Below, in pieces: positions 26,233 to 34,686 of a stretch of DNA of 64,000 bases (position 1 is the first letter of the stretch; every line of letters starts with the position of its first letter). The notes beneath the pieces are model-generated. The model was not told the DNA's origin. It searched no databases and saw only the letters and a list, made by a program, of their open reading frames with translations. The translations under genes and the position numbers were made by a program. Location of the stretch: the NCBI RefSeq assembly GCF_028882275.1, contig NZ_JARBUT010000001.1, forward strand, positions 434,001 through 498,000. Direction: 5' to 3'. This DNA is from Nocardiopsis sp. N85 (GTDB taxonomy: Bacteria; Actinomycetota; Actinomycetes; Streptosporangiales; Streptosporangiaceae).

Positions 26233-27752
26233 GATGGCAAGCCACAGCCCTGGCGATCATGTGCGTGCCCTGCCGACGCATCGGCGGCCACTTCCACCCC
26301 ACCGACGAGCTGGTGCTCGCGTCCCTGGACGGCGAGCGCCCTCATCCCGTACACGAGCTGGCCGCACTACTGCGCTCCGACCGTGCGGGCCAGCTGCGTG
26401 ACCACGGTGTGGAGCAAATGGTGGTCGCCGTCGACGACCTGGCCGTGGACCGCAGCTGGATGCTTCCCCCCGACGCGCCCCCGGTGGAGCGCTTGTGGCC
26501 GCGCCTGCACACGGCCCTTGGCCGGGTGCTGAACGGCTCCGGCCTGCCGTGCCGGATCGTGCGCTGGTCGGACCTGGTCCAAACGGCCGCCTACGAAAGC
26601 CGGGTGCGGGAGATCGCCCAGGCCTGCCTGCCCGACGAACCAGAACCGCAGAGCCAGGGTCTGCACCTGGCCATGGGACAGGAGATCGCCCGGCGGCTGC
26701 GGTTCGAGCGCATCACCGGCTGTGGTGACACCCCCCAGGTTCTACGCCGCCGCGCCGCCAACCAGGTTGCGAACTACGCCGCCCAAGGCGCCCAGGTGCA
26801 CACCTGGCAGGTAGGCGCCTACCTGCCCTGGACCGAACAAGAGACGACCCTGATGAGCCTGGTCGAACCCGGTTTCACCAGTCGCGTGGCCGCTCCGACC
26901 TACGGCGGGCACGCCCCCGTCACCAGTTGGGACCGGTTCCCCGACGCCTTCTCCGGCCTGGTGGCCGAGCTGCGCCTGTACGACACCGACCAACCCGACA
27001 CCCCCGGCGCCGTCCGCCCCGGTCTGGCCGAAGCGGTCTTGGACGCCTTGGCCGACCTGATCACCCCCGGCACCCACGAAACAGGTCTGCGCCGGTTGCG
27101 GGCCCTGAACCAGGTGCTTTCCGCCGGTGCGCGCAACAGGAACCGGGTGGAAGAGCTGCTGGCCCGGGCCGCGACTGTGGAGCGGGCCCCGAACTGGGTC
27201 GTTCAAGAGGTCGTCAAGAAGCTGTACTGCCAGCTCACCTCTCGCTATACCGACGAGGAGGACCGCGCCGAACGGGTTCGTCACCACCGCATCGTGGCCG
27301 ACCTGACCCGCGCACTACCCGTTGACACCGCCGCGCACGTGGGGTTGGCACTAACCGGATCCCTGACCGTGAACCCCCACGGTGTGTGGCATCCCTTTTT
27401 CAGTGACATCGACGTGATGCCGCTGTTCGCCACCACGCTCGCACCTGATCTGGTCGCCCGGATACGCGCGGCCTACAGCACTCCCGAACGACCCGCATGG
27501 GTGCACCTCAACGAAGGGGCCAGAGCCGGAGTCGCCGGAATGACCCACGATCCGGCCACGGGCATGTTCGTCGCCGACCGCCTTCACACCCTGACCACCC
27601 TGGAACGGGCGAAGCTGGGCCGGTTGGTGTCACCGATGCGGCATGTGGGCGGTGACAGGGAGGTGTTCGATGTTTTCGTCCGCGCTCACGCCGGCCTTAC
27701 CACCACGGCCCTCTCCATGGCGGCAGGGGAGGGGACGACCGGTGACGGGTGA
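26229..27752 (+). CDS. Unrecognised 507-aa protein with C-terminal nucleotidyltransferase-like motif; possible cyclodipeptide-synthase-like N-terminus
   Basis: I cannot name this family. What can be seen: TGSL at 376-379 followed by SDIDV at 392-396, the G-S-(x)n-D-x-D pattern of minimal nucleotidyltransferases, inside a C-terminal half of about 290-507. The N-terminal 220 residues have the strand/helix order of tRNA-dependent cyclodipeptide synthases such as AlbC: a strand ending in Cys12/Cys15, VEQMVVAVDDLAVDR (61-75), a basic helix, then CRIVRWSDLVQTAAYESRVR (108-127), ANYAAQG (181-187) and LMSLVEPGF (208-216). The catalytic Glu expected four residues after Tyr183 is absent, so if related it is diverged. 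It overlaps folK by 4 nt and the reductase by 11 nt, between pterin genes and argS. The fold assignment is a by-eye hypothesis. Confidence 0.55.
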   Translation: MRWQATALAIMCVPCRRIGGHFHPTDELVLASLDGERPHPVHELAALLRSDRAGQLRDHGVEQMVVAVDDLAVDRSWMLPPDAPPVERLWPRLHTALGRVLNGSGLPCRIVRWSDLVQTAAYESRVREIAQACLPDEPEPQSQGLHLAMGQEIARRLRFERITGCGDTPQVLRRRAANQVANYAAQGAQVHTWQVGAYLPWTEQETTLMSLVEPGFTSRVAAPTYGGHAPVTSWDRFPDAFSGLVAELRLYDTDQPDTPGAVRPGLAEAVLDALADLITPGTHETGLRRLRALNQVLSAGARNRNRVEELLARAATVERAPNWVVQEVVKKLYCQLTSRYTDEEDRAERVRHHRIVADLTRALPVDTAAHVGLALTGSLTVNPHGVWHPFFSDIDVMPLFATTLAPDLVARIRAAYSTPERPAWVHLNEGARAGVAGMTHDPATGMFVADRLHTLTTLERAKLGRLVSPMRHVGGDREVFDVFVRAHAGLTTTALSMAAGEGTTGDG

Positions 27753-28494
27753 GCGCCGGTGGGCGTTGATCACCGGCGCCGGGCACCGAATCGGCGCCCA
27801 CCTGGCCCAAACTCTCGCCTGCCACGGCTACGGGCTCCACCTGCACACCCGCACCCACGACGCCGCGCCCTTGGCCGACCGGCTGGAACGCGACCACCGC
27901 ACTCCGACCGTGCTGCACCGCGTCGACCTCACCGACCGGACCGCGATCCGCACCTGGGCTCGGGAATTGGCTGCTGCGGATCACCCGCCCTCGCTGATCG
28001 TCAACAACGCCTCACCCTTCCCCAGCCCGCACGCCCTAGAAGATCTGGGGGCCCTCGACGAAGGCATCGCCGTGCACCTGATCGCCCCCACTCTGCTGTA
28101 CCAGGCGCTCCCCGAACCGCAGGGCGGGCACGTCGTGCATCTACTCGACGCCCGTCTGGGCCTGTGGGACGGGCTGCGGCCCGGATATGAGCTGTCCAAA
28201 CACGCCCTGGCCGCCCACACCCTTGTGGCGGCCCGCCTCCTCGCCCCTCGTATTCGCGTCAACGCTCTGGCGCCAGGCCTGGTCCTGCCCCCGCCCGGCC
28301 GAGACCGCACCCACCTGGAACACCTGGCCGCTTCCCGCGCTCCCTTGCGCGCCCCCGCTCGCCTGGACGACCTGACCGCCGCCCTGCTCTTCCTCGACCA
28401 CGCTCCTTCGGTGACCGGGCAGATCTTGCATGTGGACTCGGGCGAACATCTGGGACCGCCCTGTGACCACGCTCGGCCGATCCGTCTCGCGTGA
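27742..28494 (+). CDS. Pteridine reductase-type SDR (FolM/PTR1-like)
   Basis: 250 residues from the GTG at 27742, with GAGGGG upstream. The cofactor motif is TGAGHRIG (residues 11-18), the TGxxxRxG form that marks pteridine reductases rather than the usual TGxxxGxG. The catalytic Ser is replaced by Asp136 in VVHLLDARLG, again as in PTR1, with Tyr149 and Lys153 in YELSK. VNNASPFP and IRVNALAPGLVLPPP complete the family picture. It would reduce a dihydropterin with NADPH to the tetrahydro form. It starts 11 nt inside the preceding gene, so it is translationally coupled to it. Confidence 0.88.
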   Translation: MTGERRWALITGAGHRIGAHLAQTLACHGYGLHLHTRTHDAAPLADRLERDHRTPTVLHRVDLTDRTAIRTWARELAAADHPPSLIVNNASPFPSPHALEDLGALDEGIAVHLIAPTLLYQALPEPQGGHVVHLLDARLGLWDGLRPGYELSKHALAAHTLVAARLLAPRIRVNALAPGLVLPPPGRDRTHLEHLAASRAPLRAPARLDDLTAALLFLDHAPSVTGQILHVDSGEHLGPPCDHARPIRLA

Positions 28495-28553
28495 CAGACT
28501 GAGAACCACCGGGCACCTACCCGGAATGAACTGCGCGAACAGTAAGGAATGTT

Positions 28554-30284
28554 GTGACAGGGGATATCGGAGCCGATCTCGGGCAGCGCGTCGTTGCTGC
28601 CGCGGCCGCCGCATTCGAGGTGGACATCACCGTCGAGCAGGCCGTCGTGCGCCCCTCCCAGCGAGTGGGCGTCGACTACCAGATCAACGCGGCCATGGCC
28701 CTGGCCAAGCGGCTCCGACGGCCCTCCCGCGAGGTCGCCGACCAACTCCTGGCCCACCTGCACCTGGAGCCGATGGCCGCCCGTATCGAAGTGGCCGGAC
28801 CTGGATTCATCAACGTCACCCTGGACGACGCCTGGTTGGGCGCCCACACCGCCTCACTGGCCGCCGACCCCCACCTGGGCTATCGGCCTCCCGCTGAGCG
28901 GCGCCGGGTGATCGTGGACTACTCCTCCCCCAACATGGCCAAGGAGATGCATGTCGGCCACCTGCGGTCCACCATCATCGGCGACGCCCTGGTGCGCCTG
29001 CACACCTTCGCCGGTGACGAGGTGGTGCGCCAGAACCACCTCGGTGACTGGGGAACCCCCTTCGGCATGCTCGTCGAGCACCTGGTCGACGAAGGCCTCG
29101 ACCAGCACGACTTCTCCATCAGCGACCTCAACGACTTCTACAAGGCCGCCCGGGACAAGTTCGACGGCGACGAGGTTTTCGCCGACCGTGCCCGCGCCCG
29201 CGTGGTCGCCCTCCAAGCAGGTGACCCCGCCACCCTTGCCTTGTGGGGCCGGCTCCTGACCGAGTCCAAACATCACATCGAAGCCGTCTACGACCTGCTC
29301 GGCGTCAAGCTCACCCCCGACGACTACCACGGAGAGAGCACCTACCAGCCGGTGCTCGCAGACATCGCCGACGAACTCACCCGCCGCGGGCTGGCCCGGA
29401 TCAGCGACGGTGCCCTGTGCGTGTTCCTGGACGGTTTCACCGGCCGTGATGACAAGCCGGTACCGCTCATCGTCCGCAAGAGCGACGGCGGCTATGGCTA
29501 CGACGCCACCGACCTGGCCACCATCCGTTACCGCGCCCAGAAACTCAAGGGCGACCGACTCATCTACGTGGTCGGCGCACCCCAGTCCCAGCACTTCCAG
29601 CTCATCTTCGCCGCCGCCCGGACCGCCGACTGGGTCGGCCCCGCCACCGAGACCGACCACGTCGCCTTCGGCAGCGTCCTGGGAGAGGACGGCAAGATCC
29701 TGCGCACTCGCGCCGGCGCCTCCCTCAAACTCACCGACCTACTCCACGAGGGGGTTCAGCGCGCGGCCGCGATCGTGGCCGACCGCGAAGACCTCACCGA
29801 CGCCGAACGGCAGGAGATCGCCCGCGCGGTCGGGATCGGCGCCGTCAAGTACGCGGACCTGTCCACCGACCGCATCAAGGACTACGTCTTCGACTGGGAC
29901 CGCATGCTGGCCATGGACGGCAACACCGCCGTCTACCTCCAGTACGCCCTGGCTCGCATCCGCTCCATCCTGCGCCGCGCCGACACGGTCCCGCAGTCCG
30001 GTTCTGCGGTCATGCTGACCGAGCCGGCCGAGAGGGACCTGGCGCTGGTGCTGGCCCGGTTCGGCGACACCGTCCACACCGCCCTGGACACCCTTCAACC
30101 ACACCGCATCGCCACGTACCTGTTCGAGCTGGCCACCGCCTTCAGCGCCTTCTACGAACAGTGCCCCGTTCTCAAGTCCGACGGTGACGTGCGCGCCTCA
30201 CGGCTGGTGTTGGCCGCCCACACCGCCACCGTCCTGGAACGCGGCTTGGACCTGCTCGGCATCGAGGCACCCCAGCGGCTGTGA
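28554..30284 (+). CDS. argS: Arginyl-tRNA synthetase, last gene of the pterin operon (probably a second copy)
   Basis: 576 residues, full length. It has the N-terminal Arg-tRNA synthetase additional domain at about 1-85 and the class I HIGH motif as HVGH at 133-136 in NMAKEMHVGHLRST. GDWGTPFGMLVEHL and GYGYDATDLATIRYR are ArgRS-specific, and the anticodon-binding alpha-helical domain lies at about 460-576. It charges tRNA-Arg with arginine. The GTG at 28554 has AAGGA upstream. The operon setting suggests a dedicated copy supplying Arg-tRNA to the pathway, or a resistant copy; the housekeeping argS is not visible here, so this remains inference. Confidence 0.93.
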   Translation: MTGDIGADLGQRVVAAAAAAFEVDITVEQAVVRPSQRVGVDYQINAAMALAKRLRRPSREVADQLLAHLHLEPMAARIEVAGPGFINVTLDDAWLGAHTASLAADPHLGYRPPAERRRVIVDYSSPNMAKEMHVGHLRSTIIGDALVRLHTFAGDEVVRQNHLGDWGTPFGMLVEHLVDEGLDQHDFSISDLNDFYKAARDKFDGDEVFADRARARVVALQAGDPATLALWGRLLTESKHHIEAVYDLLGVKLTPDDYHGESTYQPVLADIADELTRRGLARISDGALCVFLDGFTGRDDKPVPLIVRKSDGGYGYDATDLATIRYRAQKLKGDRLIYVVGAPQSQHFQLIFAAARTADWVGPATETDHVAFGSVLGEDGKILRTRAGASLKLTDLLHEGVQRAAAIVADREDLTDAERQEIARAVGIGAVKYADLSTDRIKDYVFDWDRMLAMDGNTAVYLQYALARIRSILRRADTVPQSGSAVMLTEPAERDLALVLARFGDTVHTALDTLQPHRIATYLFELATAFSAFYEQCPVLKSDGDVRASRLVLAAHTATVLERGLDLLGIEAPQRL

Positions 30285-30289
30285 CCGGT

Positions 30290-30321
30290 TGCGGGACGGG
30301 TGCTCGGACGCCCGTCCCGCA
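30290..30321 (+). terminator. Hairpin ending the folB-argS operon
   Basis: TGCGGGACGGG (30290-30300) pairs perfectly with CCCGTCCCGCA (30311-30321), 5 nt after the argS stop. Confidence 0.85.
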
Positions 30322-30462
30322 CACCGCACCGTTCACCCGGCGTGCGGCTCGTGTAAAGGACCAGGCCCGCAACATCCGCGGGATCCATCCACCCGAGCGT
30401 GAAGCTCTGGCGGGTCGCCGGCGGCGGCCGATCCCGCTCGGCGGGTGCGCCACAATGGGCAC

Positions 30463-30780
30463 GTGATCGTCATCACCCGCTACTCCGTGCCCGAGGCCGA
30501 CACCGAGGCCTTCCGATCCGACGCCGCTGCGGCGGTGGAGGTGCTCTCCCGCCGTCCCGGTTACCGGGGGCACCGGCTCGGCCGCGCCGCCGACGAGCCC
30601 ACCCTGTGGACCGTGGTCACCGAGTGGGACGGCGCCGGTTTCTATCGCCGCGCCCTGTCGGACTTCGACGTCAAGGTCAACGCGGTGCCGCTGCTCTCGC
30701 GTGCCCTGGACGAACCGACCGCGTTCGAGATCATCACGACCGACGCCGATCCGGAAGGCCCGCCTCCTCCCGCTTTCTGA
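30463..30780 (+). CDS. Antibiotic biosynthesis monooxygenase (ABM) fold protein
   Basis: 105 residues, a single ferredoxin-like alpha+beta barrel unit: [57 protein letters not shown]. Such small dimeric proteins include quinol monooxygenases and haem-degrading enzymes, but many have no known activity. CACAAT at 30451-30456 just before the GTG suggests a leaderless transcript. It lies after the argS terminator and before glyS, so it is a separate unit. Confidence 0.8.
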   Translation: MIVITRYSVPEADTEAFRSDAAAAVEVLSRRPGYRGHRLGRAADEPTLWTVVTEWDGAGFYRRALSDFDVKVNAVPLLSRALDEPTAFEIITTDADPEGPPPPAF

Positions 30781-30958
30781 CAGATTCCGGCGCGGAGGAG
30801 CCGTGCGCGCGGGGCCACCGGGTGCTCTAGCCTGGGTGGATACGGGCGCTCACCGTGGCCACTCCCGGTACCGATGGGCGGCTCCCGTTTCCCTGTACAC
30901 CGAACGATGTATCGCGCACCGCGATCCACCGACCGCCAGCCGGATGGAGAGTCACCCC

Positions 30959-32347
30959 ATGGCCGCAAAGTCAGAGGCAATGGACGCCCTGGTCAACCTC
31001 GCCAAGCGACGGGGTCTGGTCTACCCCTCCAGCGAGATCTACGGTGGGCTGCGCGCCGCCTGGGACTACGGCCCGCTGGGTGTCGAGCTGAAGAACAACG
31101 TCAAGCGCCAGTGGTGGCGTTCGATGGTGCAGGAGCGCGACGACATCGTCGGCCTCGACTCCAGCGTCATCCTGGCCCGCGAGGTCTGGGAGGCCTCCGG
31201 CCACGTGAGGGAGTTCGTCGACCCGCTCACCGAGTGCCAGTCCTGCCACAAGCGCTTCCGCGCCGACCACCTCGTCGAGGCCTACGAGGAGAAGCACGGC
31301 CACGAGCCCGCCGAGGGTCTGGCCGCGATCGCCTGCCCCAACTGCGGTGCGAAGAACTCCTTCACCGAGCCGCGCATGTTCAACGGCCTGCTCCGCACCT
31401 ACCTGGGCCCGGTCCAGGACGAGAAGGGCCTGGCCTACCTGCGTCCGGAGACCGCCCAGGGCATCTTCATCAACTACAAGAACGTCGAGCAGAGCGCCCG
31501 CCGCAAGATCCCCTTCGGCATCGGCCAGATCGGCAAGTCGTTCCGCAACGAGATCACCCCGGGCAACTTCATCTTCCGGACCCGCGAGTTCGAGCAGATG
31601 GAGATGGAGTTCTTCTGCAAGCCGGGTTCCGACGAGGAATGGCACCAGTACTGGATCGACACCCGCATGCGGTGGTACCTCGACCTGGGCATCGCCAAGG
31701 ACGACCTGCGCGTGTACGAGCACCCGCAGGACAAGCTGTCCCACTACTCCAAGCGGACCGTGGACATCGAGTACCGGTTCAACTTCGTCGGCAGTGAGTG
31801 GGGCGAGCTGGAGGGCATCGCCAACCGCACCGACTACGACCTCAAGACGCACTCCGAGGCCTCCGGTGTGGACCTGTCCTACTTCGACCAGGAGAACAAC
31901 GAGCGCTACACCCCGTTCGTCATCGAGCCGGCGGCCGGTGTCGACCGGGCGGTGCTGACGTTCATGCTCGACGCCTACAACGTCGACGAGGCGCCCAACG
32001 CCAAGGGCAAGCTGGAGAAGCGCGCCGTGATGCGCCTGGACCCGCGCCTGGCGCCGGTCAAGGCCGCGGTGCTGCCGCTGTCGCGCAACGCCGACCTGTC
32101 GCCCAAGGCCCGCGACCTGGCCGCGCGACTGCGCCGCCGCTGGAACGTGGAGTTCGACGACGCGGGCGCCATCGGCCGCCGCTACCGCCGCCAGGACGAG
32201 ATCGGTACCCCGTTCTGCGTCACGGTCGACTTCGACACCCTTGAGGACGACGCGGTGACCGTGCGCGAGCGCGACACCATGTCCCAGGAGCGGGTGTCGC
32301 TGGACCGGGTCGAGACCTACCTGTTCGAGCGCCTGCCCGGCTGCTGA
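30959..32347 (+). CDS. glyS: Glycyl-tRNA synthetase, alpha2 type
   Basis: 462 residues, class II, homodimeric type. [20 protein letters not shown] opens the catalytic domain. Motif 2 is in [20 protein letters not shown], motif 3 in [15 protein letters not shown], and the anticodon-binding domain covers about residues 360-462. A zinc-like pair CQSCHK and CPNCGA (residues about 98 and 125) fits bacterial alpha2 GlyRS. GGAGAG lies before the ATG. It charges tRNA-Gly. Confidence 0.97.
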   Translation: MAAKSEAMDALVNLAKRRGLVYPSSEIYGGLRAAWDYGPLGVELKNNVKRQWWRSMVQERDDIVGLDSSVILAREVWEASGHVREFVDPLTECQSCHKRFRADHLVEAYEEKHGHEPAEGLAAIACPNCGAKNSFTEPRMFNGLLRTYLGPVQDEKGLAYLRPETAQGIFINYKNVEQSARRKIPFGIGQIGKSFRNEITPGNFIFRTREFEQMEMEFFCKPGSDEEWHQYWIDTRMRWYLDLGIAKDDLRVYEHPQDKLSHYSKRTVDIEYRFNFVGSEWGELEGIANRTDYDLKTHSEASGVDLSYFDQENNERYTPFVIEPAAGVDRAVLTFMLDAYNVDEAPNAKGKLEKRAVMRLDPRLAPVKAAVLPLSRNADLSPKARDLAARLRRRWNVEFDDAGAIGRRYRRQDEIGTPFCVTVDFDTLEDDAVTVRERDTMSQERVSLDRVETYLFERLPGC

Positions 32348-32364
32348 CCGATCGCCGCCGACGA

Positions 32365-32394
32365 CCGCCCGTCCCCGAACGAGGGGGCGGGCGG
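32365..32394 (+). terminator. Hairpin after glyS
   Basis: CCGCCCGTCCCC (32365-32376) pairs with GGGGGCGGGCGG (32383-32394), twelve pairs including one G-U. Confidence 0.75.
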
Positions 32395-32762
32395 CCGTGT
32401 GTCCGGGGGGACGAAGGCCGCCCCGGCCCCGGGGCGGCACACCCGGCCGAGGACCGTGAGGTGGCGGGCGCGCGTCCGTCCCCGGAGCGACGGTTCCGCC
32501 CGAGGGGCCTCCCGGGAGATGAGGGGGCGAGACGGCCGGACCCGGGGGGATTGGTCTCCGGCCGCCTCTTCGGCTCCCCCGATCGCACACGACCGGCGGA
32601 GCCTGCCCTCAACCTAGCGGTCGGGTACGGGCGTTACGCGGTTGTTTGTTATTGCTTGTCCTACCGCGTAAGCGAATCGTGACGCCGGGATCCGCGATCG
32701 CCGACGACGCGTCCCCGGTGTCGTTCCTCGGGCCCGACCCTCCCTCCGACACCCCGTCCTTG

Positions 32763-32809
32763 CATACCTAGTTCTGCTAGGGTTACGACCCCTAGCAGAA
32801 CTAGGTATG
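32763..32809. promoter_or_regulatory. Double PadR operator: perfect 20-bp inverted repeat upstream of padR
   Basis: The arms 32763-32782 and 32790-32809 are exactly complementary across a 7-nt spacer. Each arm contains its own 15-bp dyad, CCTAGTTCTGCTAGG (32767-32781) and CCTAGCAGAACTAGG (32791-32805), centres 24 bp apart. The repeat ends 10 bp before the padR ATG. The natural reading is autorepression by two PadR dimers; an RNA hairpin in the leader is the alternative. Confidence 0.8.
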
Positions 32810-32819
32810 GGAAGTGCGC

Positions 32820-33194
32820 ATGCACATCGACAAGGATCTGGTCGCCGCGTCGGCCACGCCGCTCGTCCTGGGCATCCTGGCCGAGGGCGAGTCCTACGGT
32901 TACGCCATCGTCAAACGCGTCAACGAGCTCTCCGGTGGGCGGATGCAGTGGACGGACGGGATGCTCTACCCCCTGTTGCACCGCCTTGAGCGCAACGGCC
33001 ACGTCCGGGCGTCCTGGCGTACCTCCGACGCGGGCCGCCGTCGCAAGCACTACGCGATCACGCAGACGGGGATCGAGGCGCTGGCCGAGCGACAGAAGCA
33101 GTGGAACGTCGTCGCCGACGCGCTCAAGCAGGTATGGGAGGTCGCCTCGCACCCCCAGGTCCCGGGGATCGCCACGACAGGGGGGATCGCCTGA
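32820..33194 (+). CDS. PadR-family transcriptional regulator
   Basis: 124 residues from the ATG at 32820 (GGGAAG 6 nt upstream; a GTG at 32814 is possible). The winged-helix PadR signature is clear: LVLGILAEGESYGYAIVKRV, MQWTDGMLYPLLHRLERNGH and RRRKHYAITQTG. It lacks the long C-terminal helical domain, so it belongs to the short PadR-s2 type. The upstream double dyad suggests autoregulation. The stop overlaps the next ATG (TGATG), coupling it to the membrane protein that it probably controls. Confidence 0.93.
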   Translation: MHIDKDLVAASATPLVLGILAEGESYGYAIVKRVNELSGGRMQWTDGMLYPLLHRLERNGHVRASWRTSDAGRRRKHYAITQTGIEALAERQKQWNVVADALKQVWEVASHPQVPGIATTGGIA

Positions 33195-34570
33195 TGGCCG
33201 ACACCGCGCGCGGGGACGTCCTGGAGGCGCAGATCGATCAGTGGCGCGGCTTCGTGCGCCGCCGCCGGGCCATCTCCGCCCCGGACGTGGAGGAGATGGA
33301 GGACCACCTGCGCGAACAGATAGCCGACCTGGAGGAGGGCGGCCTCGACTGCGAGGAGGCCTTCCTCGTCGCGGTCAAGCGCATGGGCGACCTGGACGAG
33401 GTGTCGCGGGAGTTCGCGCGCGAGCACTCCCACCGGCTCTGGAAGCAGCTGGTCCTGGTCCCCGAGGCCGATGCGGGCGGCGCGGAGCGCTGGCGCGAGC
33501 TCGGGGTGATGATCGGGTTCGCGCTCGCCGCGGGCGTGGCGGTCAAGCTGCTGTTCTCCCTGGTGGACGACGAGACCACGCTGATCCGCAACCTCGCCTT
33601 CGTGGTCCTGCCGTTCCTGGCCGGGTGGTTCGCCTGGAAGCGGCGCGTCTCCTGGCGCGTGTGCGCGGTGACGGCGGCCGTCGCGGCGGTGCCGCTGCTG
33701 GCGGTCGACCTGTACCCGTTCGCGACCACCGGGGACGTGTTCCCCTCGCCCGGGATGACCGCCGTGCTCGCGTTCACGCACGCGCCGGTCCTGCTGTGGC
33801 TGCTCGCGGGCGTCCTGCACGCGGGCGGGCGCTGGCGCTCCCACGAGCGGCGCATGGACTACGTGCGGTTCACCGGCGAGTTCGTCATGTACCTGGTGCT
33901 GATCCAGCTGGGGTCCATGGTGCTGCTGGGCCTGACCGCCGCCGTGCTCTCCCTGGTGGGCGTCGACTTCGAGCCGTTCCTGGAGGACTGGCTGCTGCCG
34001 TTCGGCCTGCCCGGGGTGCTGCTGGTGGCCGCGTGGCTGGTGGAGGCCAAGAAGAGCGTGGTGGAGAACATCGCGCCGGTGCTGACCCGGGTCTTCACCC
34101 CGCTGGCGCTCGTGATGCTGGTGGCCGACCTGGTGGTGCTGCTGGTCAACGGCCCGCTGACCACCGTGGACCGAGAGCTGCTCATCCTGATGGACGCGGT
34201 CCTGGTGCTGGTCCTGTTCCTGCTGCTGTACTCGATCTCGGCCCGCGACCCGCTGGCCCCGCCCGGGGTCTTCGACTGGCTCCAGCTGGCGCTGGTCGGG
34301 GCGGCGCTCGCGGTGAACGCGGTCGCGCTGACGGCGATGCTGACCCGGATCGCCGAGTTCGGTTTCACCGCCAACAAGACGGCGGCGCTGGGCCTGAACC
34401 TGGTGCTGCTGGTGCACCTGGTGTGGTCGGCGTGGCTGCTCGCGGGCTTCGTGCGCGGGCGGCGCCCGTTCGCGCAGGTCGAGCGGTGGCAGACGGCCTA
34501 CCTGCCGGTCTACGCGGCGTGGACCGCGGTGGTCGTGCTGCTGTTCCCGCCGGTGTTCGGCTTCGCCTGA
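33194..34570 (+). CDS. Multi-pass membrane protein with permease-prefix-like N-terminus, PadR partner
   Basis: 458 residues. The N-terminal 95 are soluble and helical (VEEMEDHLREQIADLEEGGL, AFLVAVKRMGDLDEVSREF), which matches the permease prefix domain found before ABC permeases and with PadR regulators. Nine to ten hydrophobic segments follow, with conserved-looking loops around VEAKKSVVENIAPVLTRVF and ARDPLAPPGVFDWLQ. No ATPase is next to it, so it is not clearly a transporter. The PadR plus prefix-domain pair is a recurring module, possibly for envelope stress or signal sensing. It is followed by an 11-bp hairpin. Confidence 0.8.
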   Translation: MADTARGDVLEAQIDQWRGFVRRRRAISAPDVEEMEDHLREQIADLEEGGLDCEEAFLVAVKRMGDLDEVSREFAREHSHRLWKQLVLVPEADAGGAERWRELGVMIGFALAAGVAVKLLFSLVDDETTLIRNLAFVVLPFLAGWFAWKRRVSWRVCAVTAAVAAVPLLAVDLYPFATTGDVFPSPGMTAVLAFTHAPVLLWLLAGVLHAGGRWRSHERRMDYVRFTGEFVMYLVLIQLGSMVLLGLTAAVLSLVGVDFEPFLEDWLLPFGLPGVLLVAAWLVEAKKSVVENIAPVLTRVFTPLALVMLVADLVVLLVNGPLTTVDRELLILMDAVLVLVLFLLLYSISARDPLAPPGVFDWLQLALVGAALAVNAVALTAMLTRIAEFGFTANKTAALGLNLVLLVHLVWSAWLLAGFVRGRRPFAQVERWQTAYLPVYAAWTAVVVLLFPPVFGFA

Positions 34571-34590
34571 CGAGGGTGTTCCCCGGCTCC

Positions 34591-34625
34591 GGGGGAGCCC
34601 GGCCCCGTTCGGGTCGGGCTCCCCC
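34591..34625 (+). terminator. Hairpin after the PadR membrane-protein operon
   Basis: GGGGGAGCCCG (34591-34601) pairs perfectly with CGGGCTCCCCC (34615-34625) around a 13-nt loop. Confidence 0.8.
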
Positions 34626-34686
34626 CCGAAGCCCCCTCGCCCGTGTCGGGTGGGGCGGGTGTCACCGCCCTCCACGGTCACCGCGC

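Larger units (their letters stand above)
32348..32819. other. Long intergenic region between glyS and padR
   Basis: No gene is seen in these 472 bases. From left to right it holds the glyS terminator and a GC-rich stretch. An A/T-richer patch at 32634-32671 follows, with a 9-bp dyad TTACGCGGT / ACCGCGTAA around a 20-nt T-rich spacer. The PadR double operator ends the region at 32763-32809. Confidence 0.6.
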
